This document shows, in pieces, positions 35,015-44,802 of a stretch of DNA of 64,000 bases (position 1 is its first letter; the number at the start of each line of letters is the position of its first letter). The notes under the pieces are model-generated. The model did no database searches. It was not told the DNA's origin and saw only the letters and a program-made list of their open reading frames with translations. Location of the stretch: positions 1 through 64,000 of the forward strand of contig CAJTKU010000004.1 of assembly GCA_910577015.1 (NCBI GenBank). Direction: 5' to 3'. Source of the DNA: an uncultured Lachnospiraceae bacterium. Its GTDB lineage: Bacteria; Bacillota; Clostridia; Lachnospirales; Lachnospiraceae. The position numbers and the translations under genes are program-made.

Positions 35015-35461
35015 ATGGGAATGTTTGATGCATTTAATATCAATGCGTCCGGTTTAACCGCACAGCGTTACCGTATGGATATCATTTCGGAAAATGTAGC
35101 AAATGCCAACACTACCAGAACGGAAGACGGTACTCCTTACAGACGTAAGGTAGTCACCTTTCAGGAAAAAGGACAGGGCGTTTCTTTTGGCAATGTGTTC
35201 CAGACGGCAAGGAACAGGTACACGGGAAAAGGCGTGAAAGTGGACGCAGTGCATGAGGATACATGGACGGAGGGCAATATGGTCTATGACCCTTCCCATC
35301 CGGATGCGGATGAGAACGGGTATGTAATGTATCCGAATGTCAATATAGTGGCTGAAATGACAAATCTGATAGATGCCAGCCGTTCTTATGAGGCAAACGC
35401 AACGGCATTTTCAGCCAGCAAATCCATTGCTTTGAAGGGGCTTAGCATTGGACAGTCATAA
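35015..35461 (+). CDS. flgC: Flagellar basal-body rod protein FlgC
   Basis: This 148-residue proximal rod subunit has the conserved N-terminal ASGLTAQRYRMDIISENVAN and the C-terminal NIVAEMTNLIDASRSYEANA. Both ends form the coiled helices shared by axial proteins. GGGAGGA precedes the ATG. It follows flgB and precedes fliE, the standard order for the rod and its junction with the MS ring. Confidence 0.96.
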   Translation: MGMFDAFNINASGLTAQRYRMDIISENVANANTTRTEDGTPYRRKVVTFQEKGQGVSFGNVFQTARNRYTGKGVKVDAVHEDTWTEGNMVYDPSHPDADENGYVMYPNVNIVAEMTNLIDASRSYEANATAFSASKSIALKGLSIGQS

Positions 35462-35527
35462 ATTTCAAAAGGATAGCCTGTCAGATTAGATGATGACGAC
35501 AACAGGAACAGGCAGGAGGAGAGTATA

Positions 35528-35887
35528 ATGGATATTGGAGCAACACTGGCGGTGAGAAATGCAGAATCCATCGTACAGAATGCTAAAAACATCGGACTGA
35601 ATTCCTCTTACGGGATGGTAGGGAGAATACGGGAAACGGACAGCCTTTCCGCGGAAGGGTCTATGTTTGATGCCCTTTTAAACACGGCGATTGACAACAT
35701 CAGGACTACAAACGATTATTTATCCGATGCAGAAAATGAAGAGATTAAGTTTGCTCTGGGAGAGACGGAAAATACCCATGATTTAACGATTGCCCTGCAA
35801 AAGGCATCAACGGCGCTGCAGTATACGGTAGCCATCAGGGACAGAGTGCTTGAGGCATACAAAGAAATCATGAATATGCAGATTTAG
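35528..35887 (+). CDS. fliE: Flagellar hook-basal body protein FliE
   Basis: This 119-residue small export substrate forms the junction between the MS ring (FliF) and the rod (FlgB). The C-terminal region, HDLTIALQKASTALQYTVAI followed by RDRVLEAYKEIMNMQI, is the diagnostic family motif. GGAGGAGAG precedes the ATG. The N-terminal 40 residues are longer and more variable than in short FliE proteins. Confidence 0.94.
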   Translation: MDIGATLAVRNAESIVQNAKNIGLNSSYGMVGRIRETDSLSAEGSMFDALLNTAIDNIRTTNDYLSDAENEEIKFALGETENTHDLTIALQKASTALQYTVAIRDRVLEAYKEIMNMQI

Positions 35888-35925
35888 GGCAGTGTCCGAA
35901 ACTTACGTGGTAAGGAGAAAAAATC

Positions 35926-37521
35926 ATGCCGGATAGAATCAGGGAGATTTTAAACAAGGTATTGGCGTGGTGGAATAAATTCACCGCGAAGCAGAAGACA
36001 ATTATTATCGGTATCACAGCAGCGGTTGTGTTTACCTTCGCAATTTTAATATATGTTTTTACAAAGCCGCAGTACATACAATGGCAGCAGTGCTCCACTA
36101 CTTCGGAGGCGGCGGAAATCATTGAGATACTCAACAGCAACAGCATTACCTATGAGGTGTCGGACGACGGGTTACGCATCCGCGTCAAGACCAGTCAGGT
36201 AGGGGCTGCCAATCTGGCGCTCGGTGCAGCCGGATACATGCCGGACCAGTATACGATTGAAAATGCAACTTCTTCCAGTATGTCCACGACCCAGGCAGAC
36301 ATGCAGAAAAAATGGGTTTATTACATGGAGCAGAAGCTGGCTAAGGATATTGCCGCCATAGAGTCTGTAAAGAGCGCGTCGGTGACGATTAACATGCCGG
36401 ACCAGACAGGGGCGTTGATAGACACGGATAAAGAGTCATCCGCATGGATACAGCTTACCCTTCAGGACAGATTTACCTCTGAGCAGGCGGCGACCGTGGC
36501 CCGTGCCGTGGCTACCGGTCTGGGCAATCATTCGACTGCCAACATCACGATTGTGGACAACAATGCAAACCTGTTGTTTTCCGGTGAAGAAGACTACACC
36601 ACGGCGGGAGTTGCCAATAATATGATGGAGCTGCGCGGGCAGGCGGAAACCAAAGTGGGAGCCGATGTCAAAAAAGTGCTGATAGGTTCCCAGCAGTTTG
36701 ACATGGTGGAGGTTGCGTGCAGGCTGGACATTGATTTTGCAGAGTATCAGCGCACCATACATGAATATTATGCCAATGCGGGCCGTGAAGAAGGCATGAA
36801 AGCGCATGAGGAGATATACGAGGACAGCAATTCCAGCGGCAGCGGAGGCATACCGGGCACGGATTCCAATGATGAAACCACCAATATGTGGGATTTGGGT
36901 TCCGATTCCGAGAGCGCTTCCAGCCAGAGGCTTACGGATTATCTTCCGAATGAACTGGTATCCGTGGAAAATCTGCCTCCGGGCATTATCAATTTTGATT
37001 CTTCCTCCCTTGCGCTGACAGCTATTTCTTACAGGGTGGTAAGGCAGGAGGACGCCAAAAACCAGGGACTTCTGGACGGCATGTCCTGGGAGGAGTACAA
37101 GGCAACCAACGGTGATTATGTCAAGATGGAAGTGGATGAAGATTTCTACAGCATCGTGGCCAATGCAACAGGCATTCCCAGGGATAACATTACGATTTTG
37201 GCGTATCAGGTTCCCCAGTTTATTGACAAGGAAGGGTTGAATGTCAAATCGACGGATGTGATTTCCATCATATCCATCGTTATTATCCTTGCATTGCTCG
37301 CCCTTGTGGTAATCAGGAGCATGCTGGGCAGGAAACAGGTGGATGAGGAAGAAGAACTGTCCGTGGAAGACCTGTTACAGTCCACGCCGGAAGCTTCCAT
37401 TGAAGATATTGAGATTGAAACGAAATCGGAGACCAGAAAACTCATCGAGAAGTTTGTTGATGAAAATCCGGAAGCGGCAGCCAATCTGCTCCGCAACTGG
37501 CTGAACGAAGATTGGGGGTAA
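35926..37521 (+). CDS. fliF: Flagellar MS-ring protein FliF
   Basis: This 531-residue membrane protein forms the MS ring. It has two membrane helices (about residues 25-45 and 445-467) flanking two YscJ-type ring-building domains, and a cytoplasmic C-terminal tail that binds FliG (about 490-531, ending NLLRNWLNEDWG). A serine/glycine-rich linker occurs near residues 300-325. AAGGAG precedes the ATG. The gene is 4 nt before fliG, as expected for partners made in fixed ratio. Confidence 0.97.
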   Translation: MPDRIREILNKVLAWWNKFTAKQKTIIIGITAAVVFTFAILIYVFTKPQYIQWQQCSTTSEAAEIIEILNSNSITYEVSDDGLRIRVKTSQVGAANLALGAAGYMPDQYTIENATSSSMSTTQADMQKKWVYYMEQKLAKDIAAIESVKSASVTINMPDQTGALIDTDKESSAWIQLTLQDRFTSEQAATVARAVATGLGNHSTANITIVDNNANLLFSGEEDYTTAGVANNMMELRGQAETKVGADVKKVLIGSQQFDMVEVACRLDIDFAEYQRTIHEYYANAGREEGMKAHEEIYEDSNSSGSGGIPGTDSNDETTNMWDLGSDSESASSQRLTDYLPNELVSVENLPPGIINFDSSSLALTAISYRVVRQEDAKNQGLLDGMSWEEYKATNGDYVKMEVDEDFYSIVANATGIPRDNITILAYQVPQFIDKEGLNVKSTDVISIISIVIILALLALVVIRSMLGRKQVDEEEELSVEDLLQSTPEASIEDIEIETKSETRKLIEKFVDENPEAAANLLRNWLNEDWG

Positions 37522-37525
37522 TCAT

Positions 37526-38545
37526 ATGGCAAAACCAGCCGCAGAAGAGAAGTTAAACGGTTTACAAAAGGCAGCCATCTTATTGATTTCCTTGGGGCCG
37601 GAACGCTCCGCCGGAGTATTTAAACATCTCAAGGAAGAGGAAATCGAAGAACTGACCCTGGAAATTGCCAATACCAGAAGCGTAACGCCCCAGGCAAAGG
37701 AATCTGTGATAAACGAGTTTTACGAGGTGTGTCTGGCGCAGCAGTATATTGCGGAAGGCGGTATATCTTACGCAAAAGAGCTTTTGGAAAATGCTCTTGG
37801 CAATGAAAAGGCAATGGAGGTTATCGGCAAACTGACGGCTTCCTTACAGGTAAAACCTTTTGAGTTTGTACGCAAAACAGATGCAGCACAGCTGCTTAAC
37901 TTTATTCAGGATGAACATCCGCAGACGATTGCCCTGATTATGTCTTACCTTTCCCCGGCACAGTCGGCGCTTATTCTTTCAGCACTGCCTCCGGAGAGAC
38001 AGGCGGATGTCACGAAGCGTATCGCAGTGATGGACAGGACCAGTCCGGATGTCATAAAAGAAGTGGAAAAGGTACTGGAGTCCAAACTGGCGTCTTTGGT
38101 CAATCAGGATTATACCATTATCGGCGGTGTGGACGCTGTGGTGGAAATCCTGAACACGGTAGACCGCGGTACGGAAAAACATATCATGGAAACCATGGAA
38201 ATCGAAGAGCCGGAACTGGCGGACGAAATCAGGAAAAAGATGTTTGTATTCGAAGATATCCTGCTTTTGGACGACAGGGCGATTCAGAGAGTGCTGCGTG
38301 ACGTGGATAACAATGACCTTGCCATTGCGCTTAAGAATGCAAACGAGCAGGTACAGAATGCTATTTTCAACAACCTGTCCAAGCGTCTTGCAGTCATGAT
38401 AAAAGAAGATATGGAATTTATGGGGCCTGTACGTATGAAGGACGTAGAGGAAGCACAGCAAAAGATAGTAAATATCATCAGAAAGCTGGAGGATGCAGGA
38501 GAAATTGTCATTTCCAGAGGCGGAGGAGACGAGATAGTTGTCTAG
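37526..38545 (+). CDS. fliG: Flagellar motor switch protein FliG
   Basis: This 339-residue cytoplasmic rotor protein has an N-terminal FliF-binding domain, a middle domain with the EHPQTIALIMSYL motif (about residues 131-143), and a C-terminal torque domain with charged residues that face MotA (region DDRAIQRVLRDVDNNDLAIA, about 252-271). Length is normal. fliH overlaps its 3' end by 8 nt, suggesting translational coupling. Confidence 0.97.
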   Translation: MAKPAAEEKLNGLQKAAILLISLGPERSAGVFKHLKEEEIEELTLEIANTRSVTPQAKESVINEFYEVCLAQQYIAEGGISYAKELLENALGNEKAMEVIGKLTASLQVKPFEFVRKTDAAQLLNFIQDEHPQTIALIMSYLSPAQSALILSALPPERQADVTKRIAVMDRTSPDVIKEVEKVLESKLASLVNQDYTIIGGVDAVVEILNTVDRGTEKHIMETMEIEEPELADEIRKKMFVFEDILLLDDRAIQRVLRDVDNNDLAIALKNANEQVQNAIFNNLSKRLAVMIKEDMEFMGPVRMKDVEEAQQKIVNIIRKLEDAGEIVISRGGGDEIVV

Positions 38546-39389
38546 TAATTTGATTAAGCGAGGGGTTACGCTGCTGAAAGAAGAAGTTCCGCGCATTATC
38601 GATTCAGATGCATTGCTGGCCGGAAAGATGGATACGGGCATGGGAAATACCAGGATGGTGCCGATGCCGGAAGATGAGGACGGTTTTGCAAGAGGACTCC
38701 GTGCGGAAGTATTGGAGTCTGCGGACCGGGATACGGACGGACAGATATTAGGGGGGGACTCTTTTGAGGAACCCGAGGATTTGGGTCCGTCACCCGAAGA
38801 GCTGAAACAGCAGGCTATTGCAGAAATAGAAAAAATGAAAGAAGAAGCAGCCGTATTGCTGGAAACAGAGCGTAGACATACTCTGGATGAGGCAAAAAAG
38901 CAGGGCTATCAGGAGGGTTATGCGGAAGGCATGAGGGAAGTGGAAGCCATGAAGCATAAACTTTCCGAAGAAAAAAAAGAAATAGAAAAACAGTATGAAG
39001 CACAGATTGACAATCTGGAGCCGCAGTTTATAGACGTTCTAAGCGGTATTTATGAACATATCTTTAAAGTGGACCTTTCCGGATACAGGGATGTGATAGT
39101 GGAATTGATTGCAGATACCATGCGGAAGACGGAAGGAGGCAGGGACTATATTGTCCATGTTTCAAAAGAAGATTATCCGTATGTGAACATGCAGAAAAAG
39201 AAAATCATGGAAGGAATGTCCACGGCAAACGCTTCCGTTGAAATCATTGAAGATATTACTCTTTCCCAGAGTCAGGCCCTGATAGAAACCGGAGGAGGCA
39301 TTTTTGACTGCAGCCTGGGTACACAGCTTTCAGAGTTAAGCCAGAAATTAAGGCTGCTGTCCTATGAAAAACCGGCTGCGGATGGCTGA
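38538..39389 (+). CDS. fliH: Flagellar export regulator FliH
   Basis: This 283-residue cytoplasmic stator of the export ATPase links FliI to the C ring. The central part is a long acidic-basic coiled coil (about residues 90-165); the C-terminal third has the FliH/YscL pattern including a late TGGGIFDCSLGTQL. The start is TTG at 38538, 9 nt after GGAGGAG and inside the end of fliG; no in-frame ATG gives a full N-terminus. Sequence conservation in this family is low, so identification leans on position between fliG and fliI. Confidence 0.88.
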   Translation: MSSNLIKRGVTLLKEEVPRIIDSDALLAGKMDTGMGNTRMVPMPEDEDGFARGLRAEVLESADRDTDGQILGGDSFEEPEDLGPSPEELKQQAIAEIEKMKEEAAVLLETERRHTLDEAKKQGYQEGYAEGMREVEAMKHKLSEEKKEIEKQYEAQIDNLEPQFIDVLSGIYEHIFKVDLSGYRDVIVELIADTMRKTEGGRDYIVHVSKEDYPYVNMQKKKIMEGMSTANASVEIIEDITLSQSQALIETGGGIFDCSLGTQLSELSQKLRLLSYEKPAADG

Positions 39390-40719
39390 AAGGAATATTG
39401 TGCAGACACTAAAGGTTGATTTTAAAAAATATGATAGAGTAAAAGAATACAGTTTCATTCATAAACTGGGCAAGGTTGTGAATGTGGTCGGCCTGACCAT
39501 AGAATCAGCCGGACCGGACGCAAAGCTGGGAGACATCTGCCGGATTTTCCCCGAGGACAAGGAAGCCGCCCCCGTTATGGCGGAAGTGGTGGGATTTAAA
39601 GACAAAAAAACGCTTCTGATGCCGTATGAATCGGTTGACGGTATCGGTTTAGGCTGTAAGGTGCAGAACATGGGAGAGCCCCTTGGCGTGGAAGTGGGTG
39701 ATGACATGCTCGGCAGGACGCTGGATGGGCTTGGCAGGCCTACGGACGGGAAAGCCATGCCCCGGGGGAAGAACTATCCTGTGGAAGCGATGCCGCCTGA
39801 CCCGTTAAAGCGGGCTATTATTGATGAAGTGCTGTCCTTGGGAGTTAAAGCGGTGGATGGCCTTTTAACTGTGGGAAAAGGCCAGAGAATCGGTATATTT
39901 GCAGGCTCCGGCGTGGGTAAGTCCACGCTGATGGGTATGTTTGCAAGAAATACAAAAGCGGATATCAATGTCATTGCCCTGATTGGGGAGCGCGGCAGGG
40001 AAGTCCGCGAGTTTATAGAAAGAGATTTGGGAGAAGAGGGCATGAAACGTTCCGTTGTGGTGGTTGCCACTTCGGATAAGCCTGCCCTGGAGAGGAATAA
40101 GGCGGCCAAAACGGCGACGGCGATTGCCGAATACTTCCGGGATAAGGGCAAGGATGTCCTTTTAATGATGGATTCCCTTACCCGTTTTTCCATGGCCCAG
40201 AGGGAAATCGGGCTGGCAAGCGGGGAACCGCCCGTGTCCAGGGGATACCCGCCCAGCGTGTATTCGGAAATGCCAAAGCTTTTGGAGAGGGCGGGCAGGA
40301 GCGACAAAGGTTCCATAACCGGTTTATATACGGTGCTGGTTGACGGAGATGATTTCAACGAGCCGATTACGGATACTGCCAGAAGTATTCTGGACGGCCA
40401 TATCGTACTCAGCAGGAAACTCGGACACAAAAACCACTATCCTGCCATAGACGTATTGCAGAGCATTTCCAGGTGCATGAGCCAGATTGTGGACAGGGAG
40501 CACAAGCAGCTTGCCGGTAAATTAAAAAATATACTCGCCACCTATAACGAGGCGGAGGATTTGATTAACATCGGCGCTTATAAGGCAGGAAGCAATCCGT
40601 CCATTGACCTTGCCATCCGCAAGATTGATGCGGTCAATGGGTTTTTATGTCAGGATGTTGAGGAAAAGTTTGATTATGAAGACACTTTCCGGCTTTTGCG
40701 GGAACTTTTTGAGGATTAA
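39364..40719 (+). CDS. fliI: Flagellum-specific ATP synthase FliI
   Basis: This protein of up to 451 residues is the hexameric ATPase of the flagellar export apparatus, related to F1-beta. Visible are Walker A GSGVGKSTLMG, the IGERGREVREF motif, DSLTRFSMAQREIGL and the PPVSRGYPPSV loop. The start at 39364 overlaps the fliH end by 26 nt; an ATG at 39382 would give 445 residues and neither has a strong ribosome binding site. It would act with FliH and FliJ, encoded on either side. Confidence 0.96.
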   Translation: MKNRLRMAERNIVQTLKVDFKKYDRVKEYSFIHKLGKVVNVVGLTIESAGPDAKLGDICRIFPEDKEAAPVMAEVVGFKDKKTLLMPYESVDGIGLGCKVQNMGEPLGVEVGDDMLGRTLDGLGRPTDGKAMPRGKNYPVEAMPPDPLKRAIIDEVLSLGVKAVDGLLTVGKGQRIGIFAGSGVGKSTLMGMFARNTKADINVIALIGERGREVREFIERDLGEEGMKRSVVVVATSDKPALERNKAAKTATAIAEYFRDKGKDVLLMMDSLTRFSMAQREIGLASGEPPVSRGYPPSVYSEMPKLLERAGRSDKGSITGLYTVLVDGDDFNEPITDTARSILDGHIVLSRKLGHKNHYPAIDVLQSISRCMSQIVDREHKQLAGKLKNILATYNEAEDLINIGAYKAGSNPSIDLAIRKIDAVNGFLCQDVEEKFDYEDTFRLLRELFED

Positions 40720-40721
40720 AC

Positions 40722-41186
40722 ATGGCTAGGTTCAGATATCGTATGCAGGGTATCCTGGATGTCAAAATGAAGTTGGAAAATCAGGCAAAACAGGAATTTG
40801 CCGCTGCAAAGGCGGCTTTGGACGCCGAGGAACTGAAACTGGAGGCGCTCAGGGAAAGAAAAGCGGGCTACGAGGCAAAAACCCGCGCCCTTCTTACCGG
40901 GGACCTCGATGTGCAGGAGATTGCAGACAGCAAGGCAGCCATTCTGAAGATGGATGAGTATATTGAGGCCCAGATGCAGCAGGTGAGGAATGCAGAAAGG
41001 AAACTGGACGCGGCACGGGAAAAACTGAAGGAGGTCATGCAGGAAAGAAAAATGCATGAAAAGCTGAAAGAAAATGCTTTTGAGGAATTTCTTCTGGACG
41101 AGAAAAAGCAGGAAGGCAAGGAAGTGGATGAGCTAACCAGTTATACTTACGGACAGAGAATAAAAAGAGCAGAGGAAAAGGTGTGA
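40722..41186 (+). CDS. fliJ: Flagellar export chaperone FliJ
   Basis: This 154-residue protein is almost wholly coiled coil, as expected for the FliJ stalk that sits in the FliI ring and contacts FlhA. It begins with MARFRYRMQGILDVK, typical of Firmicute FliJ. The start codon lies 2 nt after the fliI stop. The sequence is dominated by Lys, Glu and Ala heptads, so identification rests on family N-terminus, length and position. Confidence 0.9.
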   Translation: MARFRYRMQGILDVKMKLENQAKQEFAAAKAALDAEELKLEALRERKAGYEAKTRALLTGDLDVQEIADSKAAILKMDEYIEAQMQQVRNAERKLDAAREKLKEVMQERKMHEKLKENAFEEFLLDEKKQEGKEVDELTSYTYGQRIKRAEEKV

Positions 41187-41192
41187 GGACAA

Positions 41193-42062
41193 ATGGCTAA
41201 AAGTGCAGATGCTTTCGCAGTGGATAAAAAGAAACTGCAGGATGAAAAGAAAAAGTTAAAAGCAGATAGAAAATCACAGAAAAGAGAGGTAAAAAAGCGG
41301 GCTAAGGAAATCGCGGCAAGGGAAGCAGACCTTGCGGAAGATGAAGAAGGAGGCGGCTTTTTTACTTTTCTTGCCACGCTTGCCATTATTGTCGTATGGA
41401 TTGGCATTGTGTGCGTCATCATCAAACTGGATGTGGGCGGATTCGGCTCCAATGTGCTGACGCCGCTGTTAAAGGATGTGCCGGTGGTAAACAAGATTCT
41501 GCCTTCGTCAAAGCCTGAGGAAGAAGAGCCCGAGGAGGTGGTGGACAACGGCGGTTACACCAGTTTAAGCGAGGCCGTAGACCAGATAAGGAAACTGGAA
41601 CTGCAGCTGCAGCAGGCACAGACGGAAAGCCTTTCAAAGGATGAGGATTTGGCTAATCTAAGGGCAGAAGTGGCAAGGCTCCAGGAGTTTGAAGCAAAGC
41701 AGGTCGAGTTCCAGCATTTGAAAACGGAGTTTTTTAACCTTGTGGTGTACTCCGAAAAGGGGCCGGGGGTTGACAAATTCATAGAGTGGTACGGACAGAT
41801 GGACCCTGCCACGGCGGAATATCTGTATAAGCAGGCAGTGGCCGAGCAGGAAGCGGATAAGAAAGTGCAGGAATATGCGCAAACCTACTCTTCAATGAAA
41901 CCGGCTCGCGCAGCCGCCATATTCGGAAACATGAAGGATGATTTGAATTTTGTCGCCAATGTTTTAAGTCTTATGGATGTCGAGGGAAGAAGCGCCATCC
42001 TTGCTGAAATGGACCCTGAAATAGCGGCGAAGATTACCAAAATAATGTACCCGCAGTCTTAA
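41193..42062 (+). CDS. MotE/YlxF-like membrane protein of the flagellar operon
   Basis: This 289-residue protein has a highly charged N-terminal coiled coil (about residues 10-50), one membrane helix (about 57-80), a second coiled coil (about 125-180), and a C-terminal helical domain (about 205-289). The last contains DPATAEYLYKQ and SMKPARAAAIFGNM, as in the MgtE-N/MotE-like family. In Bacillus the matching position is ylxF between fliJ and fliK. Relatives help assemble the motor or control hook secretion, but its exact role here is unknown. AGGACAAATGG marks a weak ribosome binding site. Confidence 0.75.
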   Translation: MAKSADAFAVDKKKLQDEKKKLKADRKSQKREVKKRAKEIAAREADLAEDEEGGGFFTFLATLAIIVVWIGIVCVIIKLDVGGFGSNVLTPLLKDVPVVNKILPSSKPEEEEPEEVVDNGGYTSLSEAVDQIRKLELQLQQAQTESLSKDEDLANLRAEVARLQEFEAKQVEFQHLKTEFFNLVVYSEKGPGVDKFIEWYGQMDPATAEYLYKQAVAEQEADKKVQEYAQTYSSMKPARAAAIFGNMKDDLNFVANVLSLMDVEGRSAILAEMDPEIAAKITKIMYPQS

Positions 42063-42139
42063 GTTGCAATTACTTTTGACCGATATATAATTAGGCGTAA
42101 AAGCCTGCACTTTGATAATTGAAGAGAGGAGGAATGCGA

Positions 42140-43507
42140 ATGACAAGCACACCTGTAACCGTGGGCAAAGTTCCGGTTTATGCCGGGAAAGCGCAGACGG
42201 CACCGTCACAGACAGGAGCCGGTACGGAAAACAGTTTTTCCGATGTGCTGAAAAACCAGCAGGGCAGCGCGGACGTCAAAGGAACCGAGAATCCAATCCG
42301 TAAAAAGACGGATGCAAAGGTTGACAAGGTTTCCGACGGCGCCAAAAACGTGAAGAAGGCGGCAGACGCAGAGAACAATGCGGAAGTATCGCCGGAGGAA
42401 GCAGTTTTACAGGCGGAAAAAGCAGCGGAAGCGGCTGCGGCCGAGATGGTTACACAGACAGCCGAGGAACTTGGCATCACAGAGGAAGAAGTGCTGCAGA
42501 TTCTGGATGGACTCGGCATGAGCCCCATGGATTTACTGAACACGGAAAATCTGCAGATGGTAGTTCTGGCAGCGGCAGGGGAAACGGATATGAGCAGTTT
42601 TGTCACAGACGAACAGCTGTTTACATCCTTCAAGAACCTGACGGCAACACTGGAGGAAACGATTGAGGAAGTTTCCGTGGAAACAGGGCTCAGCACGCAG
42701 GAAGTGGAAGAACTGTTTGCGGGACTGCAAAACGAAGTCCGTACAGAAACCGTGGAGGAAGCAGGTTTACCCATGGTGGAAGCAGAGAAACCCGTTATGC
42801 AGGAACAGACGGCAGACCAAAGCGTAAGGCCGGAAGCAGTATCCGGCAGGGAAGACAATGCGGGAGAAGGCTCGCAGATTATGCTGGACAGAAGTCTGGA
42901 GCAGACAAAAGCAGACGACGGAAATGAGGGCGGTTTTTCCGGTGAGACATCACCCAATCCCTTTGTTCCGGGTTCCGTATCACAGAATGCGGCAGCCGCA
43001 CTGGAAACCGTTCAGGAGGCACAGGCGTTTTTTGATGCAGACACAGAGATGATAATGCATCAGATTACGGACTACATGAAAGCGCAGGTTTCGGACGGCG
43101 TATCCGAACTGGAGATGCAGCTTCATCCCGAAAGCCTCGGAAACCTTCATGTAAGGCTTACGGCAAAAGAAGGCGTGGTTACGGCACATTTTGCAGCACA
43201 GAATGATGTGGTAAAGACGGCGCTGGAGAGCCAGATGATTCAGCTGAAAGAGACTTTCAAGGAGCAGGGCGTCAAGGTGGAAGCCATCGAAGTTACCGTG
43301 GAAAGCCATAAGTTTGATGAAAACTTAAGCCAGAACAGCGGCGGAAACATGAATGGAGACGGCAGGCAGCCCGAAAGGCAGAGAAACAGGCGTATCAACA
43401 TTAATCTGAATGAGCTGGAAGCCGAAGAAGAAACCCTGAATGAGGAAGACAGACTTGCAGCCCGGGTGCTCAGGGATAACGGCGGCACGGTAGAGTACAC
43501 GGCATAA
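42140..43507 (+). CDS. fliK: Flagellar hook-length control protein FliK
   Basis: This 455-residue exported ruler protein has a long, low-complexity N-terminal and middle region rich in Glu, Ala and Val, and a compact C-terminal domain (about residues 310-400) with the family core LEMQLHPESLGNLHVRL and the following VTAHFAAQNDVVKTALE. The ATG at 42140 is 7 nt after GAGAGGAGG; earlier in-frame TTG and ATG codons overlap that site. The C-terminal 45 residues are basic and acidic and predicted disordered. It precedes flgD and flgE. Confidence 0.9.
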   Translation: MTSTPVTVGKVPVYAGKAQTAPSQTGAGTENSFSDVLKNQQGSADVKGTENPIRKKTDAKVDKVSDGAKNVKKAADAENNAEVSPEEAVLQAEKAAEAAAAEMVTQTAEELGITEEEVLQILDGLGMSPMDLLNTENLQMVVLAAAGETDMSSFVTDEQLFTSFKNLTATLEETIEEVSVETGLSTQEVEELFAGLQNEVRTETVEEAGLPMVEAEKPVMQEQTADQSVRPEAVSGREDNAGEGSQIMLDRSLEQTKADDGNEGGFSGETSPNPFVPGSVSQNAAAALETVQEAQAFFDADTEMIMHQITDYMKAQVSDGVSELEMQLHPESLGNLHVRLTAKEGVVTAHFAAQNDVVKTALESQMIQLKETFKEQGVKVEAIEVTVESHKFDENLSQNSGGNMNGDGRQPERQRNRRININLNELEAEEETLNEEDRLAARVLRDNGGTVEYTA

Positions 43508-43529
43508 GTAAAAGAAAGGAGTGAGCAGA

Positions 43530-44246
43530 ATGAGTTTGATAGCTCCGGTTAAAGACGGAAAATTTGTAACAGACACATCTTCTACGGAAGAGAGTAAAGC
43601 GCTGAAAGGCGGAAGTGAAAGCACGCTTGACAAGGAGGCGTTCCTGCAGCTTTTGGTTGCACAGATGAAATATCAGGACCCTTTGGAACCGACTTCCAAT
43701 ACAGAGTATATTTCCCAGTATGCACAGTTCTCGCAGGTAGAGTCATTACAGAACATGAGCGGCAGCATGGATTTGCAGAGGGCAAGCAGCCTGGTGGGAA
43801 AAGATGTTTACGTGCGTTCGACGAACAGCAAGGGACAGACCGATTATTTTTACGGCCGCGTAGACTATGTTACCTATGAAGGCGGCAAGGCATATCTTTA
43901 CATCGATGAAAACAAGTATTCCCTGGATGAACTGGAAACCATCGTTGACCCGACTTACTATGAAGCATACAACCTGGCGACGGATTTGGTAACAGGCATC
44001 AATAAGCTTCCTTATCTTGGCAGCATTGATTTGGGCGACGGAGAAGCGATAGATGAGCTGAAAGAAATCTATGACGGCATGAATGATTACCAGAAGACAT
44101 TTGTTGCAAAAGAGAAGGTGGAAACTTTACAGAAGTACGTGGATAAGATAGCGGAACTGAGGAAGCTTGCAGGGGTTGACCAGCCCGAAGCGCCGAAGGA
44201 GCCCGAAGAACCCAAGGATGAAGAAGACGGTTCGGGAGATGAATAA
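43530..44246 (+). CDS. flgD: Flagellar hook-capping protein FlgD with helical acidic tail
   Basis: This 238-residue hook scaffolding protein has the FlgD core (about residues 28-85) with LDKEAFLQLLVAQMKYQDPL and SQYAQFSQVESLQNM. A small beta domain follows. Residues about 160-215 form a helical region (including LKEIYDGMNDYQKTFVAKEK), and the last 25 residues are a Pro-Glu-Asp tail. I do not see the classical tudor/FnIII pair of long FlgD proteins. The ATG at 43530 follows GAAAGGAG. Confidence 0.92.
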   Translation: MSLIAPVKDGKFVTDTSSTEESKALKGGSESTLDKEAFLQLLVAQMKYQDPLEPTSNTEYISQYAQFSQVESLQNMSGSMDLQRASSLVGKDVYVRSTNSKGQTDYFYGRVDYVTYEGGKAYLYIDENKYSLDELETIVDPTYYEAYNLATDLVTGINKLPYLGSIDLGDGEAIDELKEIYDGMNDYQKTFVAKEKVETLQKYVDKIAELRKLAGVDQPEAPKEPEEPKDEEDGSGDE

Positions 44247-44315
44247 CAGCGCAGTGCAGCACAGTACAGTGCAGTACAGGATGTCCGAACAGGCAGAACA
44301 CAAGGAGGTGTCCGC

Positions 44316-44723
44316 ATGAAAGTGCAAAACGGCAGTTTTCCCTCCATAGAACAGCTTCAGGACCAGTATTTCAGGCAGAATGCCAGACCCAATCAGATTC
44401 CGGAAAAGGAAGGGCTTTCCTTTCAGGAAGTACTTTCCAGAAAGCAGACAGGGCTCACGGACAGCGCCGGAGAACTTAAGTTTTCGAGGCACGCCGCAAA
44501 CCGGTTGTCTGACAGGAATATTGAACTGACGCTCGCCCAGATGGAAAGGCTGACGAACGGAGCAAAAAAGGCGGGGGAAAAAGGGATACAGGAATCATTA
44601 GTCATTGTGGACCAGCTGGCATTTATCGTGAATATCCCCAATAAGACGGTGGTAACGGCGATGGACCAGTCTCAGGCACAGGACAACATTTTTACAAATA
44701 TAGACGGAGCGGTGATTATGTAG
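44316..44723 (+). CDS. Flagellar operon protein (TIGR02530 family)
   Basis: This 135-residue protein contains the family pattern FSRHAANRLSDRNIELT, then the AINFVVN-like end seen here as QLAFIVNIPNKTVVTAMD. It lies between flgD and flgE, the usual place in Clostridia and Bacilli. Its function is not established; relatives are only known as flagellar operon proteins. AAGGAGG precedes the ATG. The 69-nt gap before it contains only short CAGTG/CAGCA near-repeats. Confidence 0.85.
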   Translation: MKVQNGSFPSIEQLQDQYFRQNARPNQIPEKEGLSFQEVLSRKQTGLTDSAGELKFSRHAANRLSDRNIELTLAQMERLTNGAKKAGEKGIQESLVIVDQLAFIVNIPNKTVVTAMDQSQAQDNIFTNIDGAVIM

Positions 44724-44802
44724 CCGGACCTTTAGGAGGCTATCGTTTCCCGACTGACAGAAGGAAACAGGTTCCGTTACAAGATTAGGAGGTCAATGAA
44801 TT

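Noticed and set aside
44247..44315. CAGTG/CAGCA near-repeats between flgD and the next gene
   Set aside because: Only a few short irregular units in under 30 bp; not a CRISPR array or a defined repeat.
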